NCBI GenBank assembly: GCA_965227035.1
Contig: OZ245724.1
Span: forward strand, 2,914,001-2,978,000
Direction of reading: 5' to 3'
Length of the DNA: 64,000 nucleotides
From: CBDDFQ01 sp965227035
GTDB taxonomy: Bacteria > Pseudomonadota > Gammaproteobacteria > Burkholderiales > Burkholderiaceae_C
Below, piece by piece: positions 8,345 through 17,858 of the stretch. The notes beneath the pieces are model-generated. The model saw nothing but the letters and a program-made list of their open reading frames with translations. It was not told the origin of the DNA and ran no database searches. The translations under genes and the position numbers were made by a program. Position 1 is the first letter of the stretch. Each line of letters opens with the position of its first letter.

Positions 8345-9154
8345 TTATTTGTCTTCGCCCTTGTCGCTCTTCTTGACGTCCAGTCGTTCGAGCAAGCTGT
8401 CTTCCTGCGAGTTGTTGATGCTGTTTCTGCGGTACTGCAGGTAAGCGTCGCGAGTGAAGGTGTAGCGATCGAGAGCGGCATCGTTCAAGAGATTGCCCTG
8501 CCTCAGCACCTGCGAGCGCGCGTCGACCGCACGCACGCCATAGAGGCTGTTACGCAAGGCCACGTCGTTCAGATCGCCGATGGCGACCGGGTCGCCGTAG
8601 AGATCGACTGGCAACGCTGCGGTGTCGCGGACGGTAGAAGGTCCGAACAGTGGAAGAACGACATACGAGCCGGAAGGGACTCCCCACACGCCGAGCGTCT
8701 GCCCGAAATCGGACTTGTGCCGCTCGAGGCCTGCCTCGGTCGCGATGTCCAGAATGCCGGCGAGACCGAGCGTGGAGTTGACGGCAAATCGCGTCAGGTT
8801 GTCTGCGGTGTTTTCCGGACGACCTTGCAGTGCGGTGTTGATCCCCGACCACAGGTCACCCAGATTGGTGAAGAAGTTGTTCACTCCAGTCCGGATCGGC
8901 GACGGGGTGACGTCACGGTAAGCGGTGGCGACCGGCTTGAGGATTGCGCGATCGACGTTGTCGTTGAACTGAAACATCGTTCGGTTGAACGGCTCGAGAG
9001 GATCGCGAGGATCGGCATTGGGACCGGTGGCACAACCGGTCAGAAAGGCAGAAATCAGCAATGCCGCGAACAGACCGAAGGAGGTTTTGTAGCGGTTCGC
9101 CGGGTGAGAACTGGCAGTTTTGGTTGACGACATTTTTGTGGAGCTCACGTTCAT
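8345..9154 (-). CDS. mlaA: Outer-membrane lipoprotein of the Mla system (VacJ)
   Basis: 269 aa lipoprotein. A lipobox LTGC puts the lipidated cysteine at residue 41, after a longer than usual N-terminal region. VacJ-family motifs follow: DPLEPFNRTMFQFND, TRFAVNSTLGLAG, FGQTLGVWGVPSGSYVVLPL and RDTAALPVD. MlaA extracts mislocalised phospholipids from the outer leaflet. In E. coli mlaA is unlinked; here it lies inside the operon between mlaD and mlaC, overlapping mlaD by 4 bases. Confidence 0.95.
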   Translation of the reverse strand: MNVSSTKMSSTKTASSHPANRYKTSFGLFAALLISAFLTGCATGPNADPRDPLEPFNRTMFQFNDNVDRAILKPVATAYRDVTPSPIRTGVNNFFTNLGDLWSGINTALQGRPENTADNLTRFAVNSTLGLAGILDIATEAGLERHKSDFGQTLGVWGVPSGSYVVLPLFGPSTVRDTAALPVDLYGDPVAIGDLNDVALRNSLYGVRAVDARSQVLRQGNLLNDAALDRYTFTRDAYLQYRRNSINNSQEDSLLERLDVKKSDKGEDK

Positions 9155-9639
9155 TTTTTGTTGGTAGGTGCCGGTGAGTTACTTCCATCGGCAGCCTTGC
9201 TATATAGAAACTGACTAATCAAATTCTCGAGGATCACTGCCGATTGCGTCGACCCGATCGAATCACCTGCCACCAGGTTCTTGTCGTCCGCCCCAGGCAC
9301 GATCCCCACGTACTGCTCACCAAGAAGTCCACTCGTCAAAATCTTGAGCGAACTGTCTTTGGGAAAAGCGTAACGGTTTTCCATATTAATTGTTACAAGC
9401 GCCTGGAAGCTTTTGTCATCAAACGTAATGGATTCCACACGTCCGACAACCACTCCTGCGCTTTTCACCGCAGCTTTAGGCTTCAAACCGCCAATATTGT
9501 CGAATTTTCCAGACACCTGATAGCCCGACTTGAAGCTCAGGCTGAGCAAATTCGCCGATTGCAGGGCGAGAAAAAGAATGGCTGCCGCGCCGATCAGGAC
9601 GAAAAGGCCAACCCAGATATCGCTTTTGGAGCGTTGCAT
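9151..9639 (-). CDS. mlaD: MCE-domain phospholipid carrier subunit
   Basis: 162 aa. One N-terminal membrane helix (about residues 9-28, IWVGLFVLIGAAAILFLAL) is followed by a single MCE domain: GYQVSGKFDNIGGLKPKAAV, GVVVGRVESI and LLGEQYVGI. MlaD hexamers form the periplasmic lipid channel on MlaFE. The start lies 11 bases from mlaE. A short polar tail ends the protein. Confidence 0.94.
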   Translation of the reverse strand: MQRSKSDIWVGLFVLIGAAAILFLALQSANLLSLSFKSGYQVSGKFDNIGGLKPKAAVKSAGVVVGRVESITFDDKSFQALVTINMENRYAFPKDSSLKILTSGLLGEQYVGIVPGADDKNLVAGDSIGSTQSAVILENLISQFLYSKAADGSNSPAPTNKK

Positions 9640-9650
9640 ACACTCTCCCC

Positions 9651-10433
9651 TTAAATACTGAACATCATGGTCGTGAGGATGAAATCCAGACCAAGAACTG
9701 ACAACGAAGAAACAACGACCGTGCGCGTGGTCGCTCGAGAAACACCTTCCGGCGTCGGCTGGGCTTCGAAGCCCTGCAGCAATGCCAGAAAGGTCACCGT
9801 GATGCCGAACACCACGCTTTTAATGACGCCGTTGCCGACGTCCGCAAAAACATTCACCCCGCTCTGCATCTGACTCCAGAACGCGCCGGAATCTACTCCA
9901 AGCAGCAGCACGCCAACCACGTATCCGCCCATGATGCCGACGGCGCTGAACACGGCGGACAGAATCGGCAGGGCGATCACACCACCCCAGAAGCGCGGCG
10001 CAAGAATGCGTTTGACCGGATCGATGGCCATCATTTCCATGGCACTGAGCTGCTCGCCCGCTTTCATCAGCCCGATTTCAGCCGTGAGCGAAGTGCCTGC
10101 GCGACCCGCGAACAACAAAGCGGTAATGACCGGCCCGAGTTCGCGCACCAGGCTCAATGCAACCAGCAAGCCCAGCGCCTCTGAGGATCCGTATCGCTGC
10201 AGCGTGTAGTACCCCTGCAGCCCCAGAACGAAGCCGACGAACAGGCCGGACACCGTGATGATGGCCAGCGAATAGTTGCCCAAAAAGTGAATCTGATCGC
10301 GGATAAGCCCGAAGCGCTTGAAACTCGCGCCGAACATGGTGGTGAGGCGCCACAGCATGCGGGCTGCGTATCCGTAATCGGTCAGTTTGTTGCGAACGGC
10401 GAATCCGACATCCGATGGGCGATACCAGCTCAT
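9651..10433 (-). CDS. mlaE: Mla ABC transporter permease
   Basis: 260 aa integral-membrane permease of the MlaE/YrbE family, with the long MlaE signature ELGPVITALLFAGRAGTSLT and EIGLMKAGEQLSAMEMMAIDP. The start overlaps the mlaF stop by 4 bases. It forms the inner-membrane core of MlaFEDB. Confidence 0.95.
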   Translation of the reverse strand: MSWYRPSDVGFAVRNKLTDYGYAARMLWRLTTMFGASFKRFGLIRDQIHFLGNYSLAIITVSGLFVGFVLGLQGYYTLQRYGSSEALGLLVALSLVRELGPVITALLFAGRAGTSLTAEIGLMKAGEQLSAMEMMAIDPVKRILAPRFWGGVIALPILSAVFSAVGIMGGYVVGVLLLGVDSGAFWSQMQSGVNVFADVGNGVIKSVVFGITVTFLALLQGFEAQPTPEGVSRATTRTVVVSSLSVLGLDFILTTMMFSI

Positions 10434-11284
10434 GCCTGACCTCCGACGCCGAAATCCGTCGCGACATCTGCGCCCGGATAGTGGAATTGAACCGGGCCCT
10501 CTGCACGGGCGTGTATGAATTGCTGAACCAGCTCGTTGTCGCTCTTGCGAACTTCGTCGGGCGTTCCTTGCGCGGCGATTTTGCCGTTCGCAAGAATGAT
10601 GACCCGATCGGCAATGTTCATGGTTTCGACCAGATCGTGCGACACGATGATGCTGGTAAGCCCCATGGAGTCGTTCAGTTCCCGAATGAGACGGGCGGAT
10701 GTTCCAAGAGAAATGGGGTCGAGGCCGGCGAAGGGTTCGTCGTACATCACCAGCTCCGGATCGAGAGCGATGGCACGAGCCAATGCCACCCGGCGCGCCA
10801 TGCCGCCGGACACTTCGCTAGGCATCAATCGGCGCGCACCGCGCAATCCGACTGCATTGAGCTTCATGAGAACGATGTCGCGAATAAGAGGCTCGGGAAG
10901 ATCGGTGTGCTCGCGGAGTGGAAAGGCGACGTTGTCGAAAACATCCATGTCGGTGAAAAGCGCGCCGAACTGGAACAACATGCCCATGCGGCGACGAGCC
11001 GAGTACAACGCCGACTGATCCGTCCGCGTCACATCGACACCATCGAACAGGACTTCGCCCTTTTGCGCCCGGTACTGGCCGCCAATCAGACGCAGCACGG
11101 TGGTCTTGCCGCCGCCGGATGCGCCCATGAGTGCGGTGACTTTGCCGCGAGGAATGGTGAGCGAAATGTCGTCCAGGATGGCTCGCTCGCCATACGCAAA
11201 AGTGACGTTGCGCAACTCCACCAGCAGCGGGTTCGGGGCAGATTCGGTCGGCAATGAGGAAGAGGTCGCGATCACGGTATCCAA
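10430..11284 (-). CDS. mlaF: Mla ABC transporter ATPase
   Basis: 284 aa. Walker A MGASGGGKTTVLRLI, signature VSGGMARRVALARAIAL, Walker B LVMYDEPFAGLDPIS and switch histidine IIVSHDLVETM are complete. It powers phospholipid movement by MlaE. It is the first gene of the mla run. The region between it and gltD holds two palindromes, which suggests that a new transcript starts here. Confidence 0.95.
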   Translation of the reverse strand: MDTVIATSSSLPTESAPNPLLVELRNVTFAYGERAILDDISLTIPRGKVTALMGASGGGKTTVLRLIGGQYRAQKGEVLFDGVDVTRTDQSALYSARRRMGMLFQFGALFTDMDVFDNVAFPLREHTDLPEPLIRDIVLMKLNAVGLRGARRLMPSEVSGGMARRVALARAIALDPELVMYDEPFAGLDPISLGTSARLIRELNDSMGLTSIIVSHDLVETMNIADRVIILANGKIAAQGTPDEVRKSDNELVQQFIHARAEGPVQFHYPGADVATDFGVGGQA

Positions 11285-11329
11285 ATGAGAAACCGGACGA
11301 ATCTCCGGCTCGACAGATGATAAGTGATT

Positions 11330-11398
11330 AGGGCTAGCCCTTAGACAGCGGGAGACGCCCGGACTTGAGGTAGGCGAGCGCCTACCTCGTCACGCTGT
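11330..11398. repeat. Palindromes between gltD and mlaF, probable gltBD transcript end
   Basis: AGGGCTAGCCCT (11330-11341) is a perfect 12-base palindrome. Next to it GAGGTAGGC (11367-11375) pairs with GCCTACCTC (11380-11388) around a GAGC tetraloop, nested inside ACAGCG (11345-11350) and CGCTGT (11393-11398). They lie 24 bases after the gltD stop on the minus strand. No U-tract follows, so factor-independent termination is not assured. Confidence 0.55.
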
Positions 11399-11422
11399 CG
11401 ACAGCTCCAGACCAGATTCGGA

Positions 11423-12901
11423 TCAACGCGGCAGGTCGGAGAATCCCATGAGGAATTCATCGACCGCCCGAGCCGCCTGACGACCTTCCCGGATCGCCCA
11501 CACAACCAGCGATTGACCGCGGCGAATGTCACCGGCAGCGAACACCTTGGGAACGTTGGTCGTGTACCCGCCGATGAATTCGGTGGTCGCCTTCGCATTG
11601 CCACGCGCGTCTTTCTCGATGGTGAACGCGTCCAGCACCGCAGCCACGGGGCTCACGAAGCCCATCGCCAGCAACACCAGATCGGCCTTGATGATTTCTT
11701 CCGACCCCGGAACTTCGATCATCTTTCCGTCTTTCCATTCGACGCGAACCGTCTTCAGGCCGGTGACCTTGCCGTTCTCGCCGATGAATTCCTTGCTGGA
11801 GATGGCGAATTCGCGCTCGCAACCTTCTTCGTGGCTTGAGCTGGTGCGCAGCTTGTACGGCCAGTAAGGCCAGGTCATGGGGCGGTTTTCTTCTTCCGGC
11901 GGTTGGGGCATCAACTCGAATTGCGTGACGCCGACTGCGCCATGACGGTTGCTGGTGCCGACGCAATCGCTGCCGGTGTCGCCGCCGCCGATCACGACGA
12001 CATGCTTGCCGTCGGCGCGCAACTGGCTTTTCAGCTTGTCGCCCGCGTTGATCTTGTTTTGCTGGGGCAGGAACTCCATCGCGAAATGAATGCCTTCGAG
12101 GTCGCGTCCGGGAATCGGCAAATCGCGCGATTGTTCTGCGCCGCCGGTGAGCAGCACTGCATCGAAATCTTTTTGCAGCTGTTCCGGGGTAATGGTTTCC
12201 TTGGCCCAGTTGGTGACCTTCGATCCCTTGCCCAGCGGATCTTTCGCCGCGCCGATCATCACGCCAGTGCGAATAGTCACGCCTTCTGCCTTGAGCTGTT
12301 CTTCGCGCTTGTCGATGTGCGACTTCTCCATCTTGAAGTCGGGAATGCCGTAACGCAGCAATCCACCGATGCGATCGTTCTTCTCGAACAGGGTCACGTC
12401 ATGACCGACGCGCGCAAGTTGCTGCGCAGCAGCCATGCCTGCAGGACCCGATCCGACGACTGCAATCTTCTTGCCGGTCTTGTGCGTGGCGAGCTTCGGT
12501 GCAACCCAGCCCTCTTCCCAGGCCTTGTCGATGATCGAACGCTCGATCGACTTGATGCCGATCGGGTCGCCGTTCACGTTCAGCACGCATGCGGCTTCGC
12601 AAGGTGCAGGGCAGATGCGACCCGTGAACTCCGGGAAGTTGTTGGTGGAGTGAAGCACTTCGATCGCGCTCTTCCAGTCTTCGCGATACACCAGATCGTT
12701 GAAGTCCGGAATGATGTTGTTGACCGGACAGCCGCTGTTGCAGAACGGCGTGCCGCAATCCATGCAGCGCGCGCCCTGAACTTTCGCTTCCGCATCGGTC
12801 AGGCCGATCACGAATTCCTTGTAATGCTTCAGACGTTCGTCGACTGGCTTGTAGCTCTCGTCGACCCGGTCGAATTCCATGAAGCCGGTAATTTTTCCCA
12901 T
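11423..12901 (-). CDS. gltD: Glutamate synthase [NADPH] small (beta) subunit
   Basis: 492 aa. It passes electrons from NADPH through FAD and Fe-S clusters to GltB. The N-terminal cysteine clusters CMDCGTPFCNSGCP and CPAPCEAACVL bind the [4Fe-4S] centres. VVGSGPAGMAAAQQLARVGH is the FAD Rossmann motif and VIGGGDTGSDCVG the NADPH motif; the C-terminal FAD motif appears as FAAGDIRRGQSLVVWA. It follows gltB with 55 bases between, in the usual gltB-gltD order. Confidence 0.96.
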   Translation of the reverse strand: MGKITGFMEFDRVDESYKPVDERLKHYKEFVIGLTDAEAKVQGARCMDCGTPFCNSGCPVNNIIPDFNDLVYREDWKSAIEVLHSTNNFPEFTGRICPAPCEAACVLNVNGDPIGIKSIERSIIDKAWEEGWVAPKLATHKTGKKIAVVGSGPAGMAAAQQLARVGHDVTLFEKNDRIGGLLRYGIPDFKMEKSHIDKREEQLKAEGVTIRTGVMIGAAKDPLGKGSKVTNWAKETITPEQLQKDFDAVLLTGGAEQSRDLPIPGRDLEGIHFAMEFLPQQNKINAGDKLKSQLRADGKHVVVIGGGDTGSDCVGTSNRHGAVGVTQFELMPQPPEEENRPMTWPYWPYKLRTSSSHEEGCEREFAISSKEFIGENGKVTGLKTVRVEWKDGKMIEVPGSEEIIKADLVLLAMGFVSPVAAVLDAFTIEKDARGNAKATTEFIGGYTTNVPKVFAAGDIRRGQSLVVWAIREGRQAARAVDEFLMGFSDLPR

Positions 12902-12956
12902 AGCTCTTCCTCGATTCTTCTATGCGTTGCTGCGTGGTCAGCGTTTTATTTGTCGA

Positions 12957-15900
12957 TTACTTGGCGGGTGCTGTCGAAGCCTTGGACTTCGCCGCTTTGG
13001 GCGCGGTCTCCGGATGCACATGAGGCGTTTCGGCCTGCATGGCGTTCGCCTTGCGTTCGTTGATCTCGCCCAGCGCGCGCTTGTACTCGGTCGGGAACAC
13101 CTTCACGAACTTGTTGCGTGCTTCGCTCCAGTTGTCGAGCAGTTCGCGCGCGCGCTTGCTGCCGGTCCAACGGTTGTGGTCTTCGAGCAATTTTTTCAAT
13201 TGCGCTTCGTCGCCCTGATCGCGATGCCACACATGCCTGTTCACACTGCTCACCTGTTCGGCATGCGGCAACACCTTCTCGAGCGTGACCATTGCCATGT
13301 TGCAGCGAGTCGCGAATTTGCCGTCTTCGTCATACACGTAGGCAATGCCGCCGCTCATGCCTGCCGCGAAGTTGCGACCGGTCTTGCCGAGAACAACGAC
13401 GGTGCCACCAGTCATGTATTCGCAGCCGTGATCGCCAGTGCCTTCGACGACGGTCGTCGCACCCGACAGACGCACCGCAAAACGTTCGCCGGCCACGCCG
13501 CTGAAGAACGATTCGCCGGTGGTGGCGCCGTACATCACGGTGTTGCCGACGATGGTGTTGCGGGTCGCTTCACCACGGAAGTCGATGCTGGGGCGAACCA
13601 CGATGCGCCCGCCCGACAGGCCCTTGCCGGTGTAGTCGTTCGCATCGCCGATGAGGTACATGGTGATGCCGCGCGTCAGGAACGCGCCGAACGACTGACC
13701 GCCGGTGCCTTCGAGCTGGATACGGATCGTGTCGTCGGGCAAGCCTTGCGGATGCACTCGCGTGACCGCCCCCGACAACATGGCGCCGACCGAACGATTC
13801 ACGTTGCGTGCGATTTCGATGAATTGCACCTTCTCGCCGCGATCGATCGCTGCGCGCGACTTCTCGATGAGACGGTTGTCCAGGTTCTTTTCAAGACCGT
13901 GATCCTGCACATCGACATGTCGACGGGGAACGTCGTCGGGAACGATGGGCTGTGCGAGCAGACGGCTGAAGTCGAGACCCTTGGCCTTCCAGTGTTCGAT
14001 TCCTTTTTTCGTGTCGAGCAAATCGGCACGACCGATGAGATCGTCGAACTTGCGAATGCCCAGTTGCGCCATGATGAGTCGGACTTCTTCGGCAACGAAG
14101 AAGAAGAAATTCACCACGTGTTCCGGCTTGCCCGAGAACTTCTTGCGCAGCACGGGGTCCTGCGTCGCAACGCCGACCGGGCAGGTATTCAGGTGGCACT
14201 TGCGCATCATGATGCAGCCTTCCACCACCAGCGGTGCCGTCGCGAAACCGAACTCGTCTGCGCCGAGCAAGGCACCGATCGCAACGTCGCGGCCGGTCTT
14301 CATCTGACCGTCGGCCTGCACACGAATACGGCCGCGCAGGCGGTTCAGCACAAGCGTTTGTTGCGTCTCTGCCAGACCGATTTCCCACGGGCTGCCTGCA
14401 TGCTTGATGGACGACCACGGCGATGCGCCGGTGCCTCCGTCATGGCCTGCAATCACCACGTGATCGCTCTTGCATTTCGCGACGCCGGCAGCGATGGTTC
14501 CCACGCCGATTTCCGACACCAGCTTCACGCTGATGCTGGCCGCAGGTGCCACGTTCTTCAAGTCGTGAATCAGCTGCGCCAAATCTTCGATCGAATAAAT
14601 GTCGTGGTGAGGCGGCGGTGAAATAAGACCGACGCCAGGTACCGAGTGGCGCAGACGACCGATGTAATCGGACACCTTGCCGCCAGGCAACTGGCCACCT
14701 TCGCCGGGCTTCGCACCCTGCGCCATCTTGATCTGTATCTGATCGGAGGACGACAGGTATTCGGCGGTCACACCGAATCGGCCGGACGCGACCTGCTTGA
14801 TGCGCGAGCGGAGGGAATCGCCGTCGAGCAAGGGCATGTCGACTTCGATGTTTTCCTTGCCGATGACGCTCGCGAGCGTATCGCCCTGCTTGATCGGAAT
14901 GCCCTTGAGCTCGTTGCGATAACGGTTCTCGTCTTCGCCGCCTTCGCCGGTGTTGCTCTTGCCGCCTATGCGGTTCATGGCAATGGCAAGCGTGGCGTGC
15001 GCTTCGGTGCTGATAGAGCCGAGCGACATCGCGCCGGTTGCGAATCGCTTGACGATTTCCTTGGCCGATTCGACTTCTTCCACCGGAATGGCTTTGGACG
15101 GATCGATCTTGAATTCGAACAGGCCGCGCAAAGTCATGTGACGACGGTTCTGGTCGTTGATGAGCTGCGCGTATTCCTTGTACGTGTTCCAGCTGTTGGC
15201 ACGTGTGCTGTGCTGCAATTTTGCAATCGCATCCGGCGACCACATATGCTCTTCGCCGCGGCTGCGCCATGCGTATTCGCCACCGGCGTCGAGCATGTTC
15301 GCGAGGACCGGATCGTCGCTGAAGGCCGCGCGATGCATGCGAATGCCTTCTTCGGCAATCTCGAACACGCCGATGCCGCCCACGCGACTCGGCGTGCCGG
15401 TGAAGTACTTGGCAACCGTTTCGGTGTTGATGCCGATCGCCTCGAACAACTGCGCGCCGCAGTAGCTCATATAGGTCGACACGCCCATCTTCGACATGAT
15501 CTTGGACAGACCCTTGCCGATGGCCTTGGTGTAGTTGTAGATCGCCTTCTCGGCCGACATATCGGACGGCAGATCCTTGTGGATCGCGACCAGCGTTTCC
15601 ATGGCGAGGTACGGATGAACCGCTTCCGCGCCGTAGCCAGCGAGCACGCCGAAGTGATGCACTTCGCGAGCCGATCCGGTCTCCACCACAAGACCTGCGG
15701 TGGTGCGCAGACCGGACACGATGAGATGCTGATGAATTGCAGACAGTGCGAGCAGCGCGGGAATCGCAACCTGCTCGGCGCTTACCTTGCGGTCGCTGAT
15801 GATCAGGATGTTGTTGCCGCCCTTGATCGCATCGACGGCTTCTGCGCACAGCGATGCCAGCTTCGCTTCGACGCCTTCATGACCCCACGCGAGCGGATAG

Positions 15901-17720
15901 GTGATGTCGAGCGTGTAGCTGCGGAATTTGTTGTGCGTGAACTTCTCGATATCGCGCAGCTTGGCCATGTCCTGGAAGTCCAGGATCGGTTGGCTCACTT
16001 CGAGGCGCATCGGCGGGTTGACCTGGTTGATGTCCAGCAGGTTGGGCTTGGGTCCGATGAAAGACACCAGAGACATCACGATCGCTTCACGGATCGGATC
16101 GATAGGCGGATTCGTGACCTGCGCGAACAGCTGCTTGAAGTAGCTGTACAGCGGCTTGTCCTTGCCCGAGAGCACTGCCAGCGGGCTGTCGTTGCCCATC
16201 GAGCCGATGCCTTCTTCGCCGGATGCGGCCATGGGCGACATCAGGAACTTGATGTCTTCCTGGGTGTAGCCGAAGGCCTGCTGGCGATCTAGCAACGCGA
16301 CGTCGCTAGGCGGGATCTGAATCGTCTTTTGCGATTCGGCCTTCACGTCGTCCAGTTTCATGCGCAGGTTTTCGATCCACTGCTTGTACGGCTTGCTATG
16401 CGCGAGGTTGGCTTTGAGCTCCTCGTCGTCGATCATGCGGCCCTGCTCCAGATCGATCAGGAACATCTTGCCGGGTTGCAGGCGCCATTTGCGGACGATC
16501 TTGTTTTCGGGAACCGGCAGCACGCCCGATTCCGACGCCATGATGACCAGATCGTCATCGGTGACGCAGTAGCGCGAAGGACGCAGTCCGTTGCGGTCCA
16601 GGGTCGCGCCAATCTGGCGTCCGTCGGTGAACACGATCGATGCCGGGCCGTCCCACGGCTCCATCATCGCTGCGTGATATTCGTAGAATGCGCGACGACG
16701 CTCGTCCATGGTGGTGTGTTGTTCCCAGGGCTCGGGAATCATCATCATCACGGCCTGGCTGATCGGGTAACCGGCCATGGTGAGGAGTTCGAGGCAGTTG
16801 TCGAAAGTCGCGGTGTCGGACTGACCGGCAAAGCTGATCGGGTAGAGCTTTTTCAGATCGGGGCCGAGCACTGGCGACGACATCACGCCTTCGCGCGCTT
16901 TCATCCAGTTGTAGTTGCCCTTGACCGTGTTGATTTCGCCGTTGTGCGCCACGTAGCGATACGGGTGAGCCAGCGGCCATTCGGGGAAAGTGTTGGTCGA
17001 GAAACGTTGGTGCACCAGACCCAGCGCGGAGACGCAGCGGGGATCTTTCAGGTCGAGGTAATAAGTGCCGACCTGATCTGCCAAGAGCAGGCCCTTGTAG
17101 ACGACCGTGCGGCTGGACATGCTGGGAACGTAGTATTCCTTGCTGTGTTTCAGGCGCAGATTCTGAATCGCAGCGCTGGCGGTCTTGCGAATGACGTAAA
17201 GCTTGCGTTCGAGCGCGTCCTGCACGATGACATCGTCGCCGCGGCCGATGAACACCTGCTTGAGCAGAGGCTCCTTGAGGCGCACTGCCGGCGACATCGG
17301 CATGTCGCGATCGACCGGCACATCGCGCCAGCCCAAAAGAACCTGCCCTTCGGCCTTGATGGCGCGTTCCATTTCCTGAAGAACCGCCAGGCGCGATGCA
17401 TGTTCCTTAGGCAGGAAGATCATGCCGACGCCGTATTCGCCGGGAGGCGGAAGCGTCACGCCCTGAGCGGCCATCTCTTCGCGATACAGAGCGTCGGGAA
17501 TTTGAATCAGGATGCCCGCGCCGTCGCCCATGAGCTTGTCGGCACCCACTGCACCCCGGTGATCGAGGTTTTCGAGGATCTTCAGCCCCTGCTGAACGAT
17601 GGCGTGCGACTTTTCACCCTTGATATGCGCCACGAACCCAACGCCACAGGCGTCATGTTCAGCGTCGGGTGAATAAAGACCGTGTTGTTGCAGATGCTCG
17701 ATTTCGGCAGCCGTAGTCAT
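12957..17720 (-). CDS. gltB: Glutamate synthase large (alpha) subunit
   Basis: About 1587 aa. It converts glutamine plus 2-oxoglutarate into two glutamates. Start MTTAAEIEH is preceded by AGGAG at spacing 6; an upstream in-frame start at 17756 lacks this. Residues 1-24 are the propeptide, and C25 in DACGVGFVAH is the Ntn nucleophile of the glutaminase domain. The central and FMN domains follow (GEGGEDENRYRNELKG, AQGAKPGEGGQLPGGKV), then the [3Fe-4S] cysteines CHLNTCPVGVATQDP near residue 1170 and the glycine-rich C-terminal helix. A lysine/alanine-rich tail ends the protein. Confidence 0.97.
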   Translation of the reverse strand: MTTAAEIEHLQQHGLYSPDAEHDACGVGFVAHIKGEKSHAIVQQGLKILENLDHRGAVGADKLMGDGAGILIQIPDALYREEMAAQGVTLPPPGEYGVGMIFLPKEHASRLAVLQEMERAIKAEGQVLLGWRDVPVDRDMPMSPAVRLKEPLLKQVFIGRGDDVIVQDALERKLYVIRKTASAAIQNLRLKHSKEYYVPSMSSRTVVYKGLLLADQVGTYYLDLKDPRCVSALGLVHQRFSTNTFPEWPLAHPYRYVAHNGEINTVKGNYNWMKAREGVMSSPVLGPDLKKLYPISFAGQSDTATFDNCLELLTMAGYPISQAVMMMIPEPWEQHTTMDERRRAFYEYHAAMMEPWDGPASIVFTDGRQIGATLDRNGLRPSRYCVTDDDLVIMASESGVLPVPENKIVRKWRLQPGKMFLIDLEQGRMIDDEELKANLAHSKPYKQWIENLRMKLDDVKAESQKTIQIPPSDVALLDRQQAFGYTQEDIKFLMSPMAASGEEGIGSMGNDSPLAVLSGKDKPLYSYFKQLFAQVTNPPIDPIREAIVMSLVSFIGPKPNLLDINQVNPPMRLEVSQPILDFQDMAKLRDIEKFTHNKFRSYTLDITYPLAWGHEGVEAKLASLCAEAVDAIKGGNNILIISDRKVSAEQVAIPALLALSAIHQHLIVSGLRTTAGLVVETGSAREVHHFGVLAGYGAEAVHPYLAMETLVAIHKDLPSDMSAEKAIYNYTKAIGKGLSKIMSKMGVSTYMSYCGAQLFEAIGINTETVAKYFTGTPSRVGGIGVFEIAEEGIRMHRAAFSDDPVLANMLDAGGEYAWRSRGEEHMWSPDAIAKLQHSTRANSWNTYKEYAQLINDQNRRHMTLRGLFEFKIDPSKAIPVEEVESAKEIVKRFATGAMSLGSISTEAHATLAIAMNRIGGKSNTGEGGEDENRYRNELKGIPIKQGDTLASVIGKENIEVDMPLLDGDSLRSRIKQVASGRFGVTAEYLSSSDQIQIKMAQGAKPGEGGQLPGGKVSDYIGRLRHSVPGVGLISPPPHHDIYSIEDLAQLIHDLKNVAPAASISVKLVSEIGVGTIAAGVAKCKSDHVVIAGHDGGTGASPWSSIKHAGSPWEIGLAETQQTLVLNRLRGRIRVQADGQMKTGRDVAIGALLGADEFGFATAPLVVEGCIMMRKCHLNTCPVGVATQDPVLRKKFSGKPEHVVNFFFFVAEEVRLIMAQLGIRKFDDLIGRADLLDTKKGIEHWKAKGLDFSRLLAQPIVPDDVPRRHVDVQDHGLEKNLDNRLIEKSRAAIDRGEKVQFIEIARNVNRSVGAMLSGAVTRVHPQGLPDDTIRIQLEGTGGQSFGAFLTRGITMYLIGDANDYTGKGLSGGRIVVRPSIDFRGEATRNTIVGNTVMYGATTGESFFSGVAGERFAVRLSGATTVVEGTGDHGCEYMTGGTVVVLGKTGRNFAAGMSGGIAYVYDEDGKFATRCNMAMVTLEKVLPHAEQVSSVNRHVWHRDQGDEAQLKKLLEDHNRWTGSKRARELLDNWSEARNKFVKVFPTEYKRALGEINERKANAMQAETPHVHPETAPKAAKSKASTAPAK

Positions 17721-17788
17721 GGCGCACTCCTCAATAATTATTTCGCGGGACGTCAAGAATAAGGCGATGCAACAACAATGCCAAGCCC

Positions 17789-17817
17789 TTTTAATTGGGG
17801 TCAGATTCCAATTAAAA
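17789..17817 (+). repeat. REP-like palindrome, copy 1
   Basis: TTTTAATTGG (17789-17798) pairs perfectly with CCAATTAAAA (17808-17817) around the loop GGTCAGATT. It contains the core GGGGTCAGATTCC shared with the two other copies. It lies between the gltB start and the transposase stop. Confidence 0.85.
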
Positions 17818-17836
17818 GCAGCCCTTCAAAGATGCG

Positions 17837-17858
17837 AAATTAACTGGGGTCAGATTCC
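17837..17858 (+). repeat. REP-like element, copy 2, abutting the transposase stop codon
   Basis: It carries the same 13-base core as copy 1 but with AAATTAACT before it; the palindrome is imperfect. Its last base is also the last base of the transposase stop codon (TAG on minus). Confidence 0.8.

Noticed and set aside
14646..16292. A 548-codon open frame on the plus strand inside gltB
   Set aside because: Antisense shadow of glutamate synthase; no start context or family motifs.
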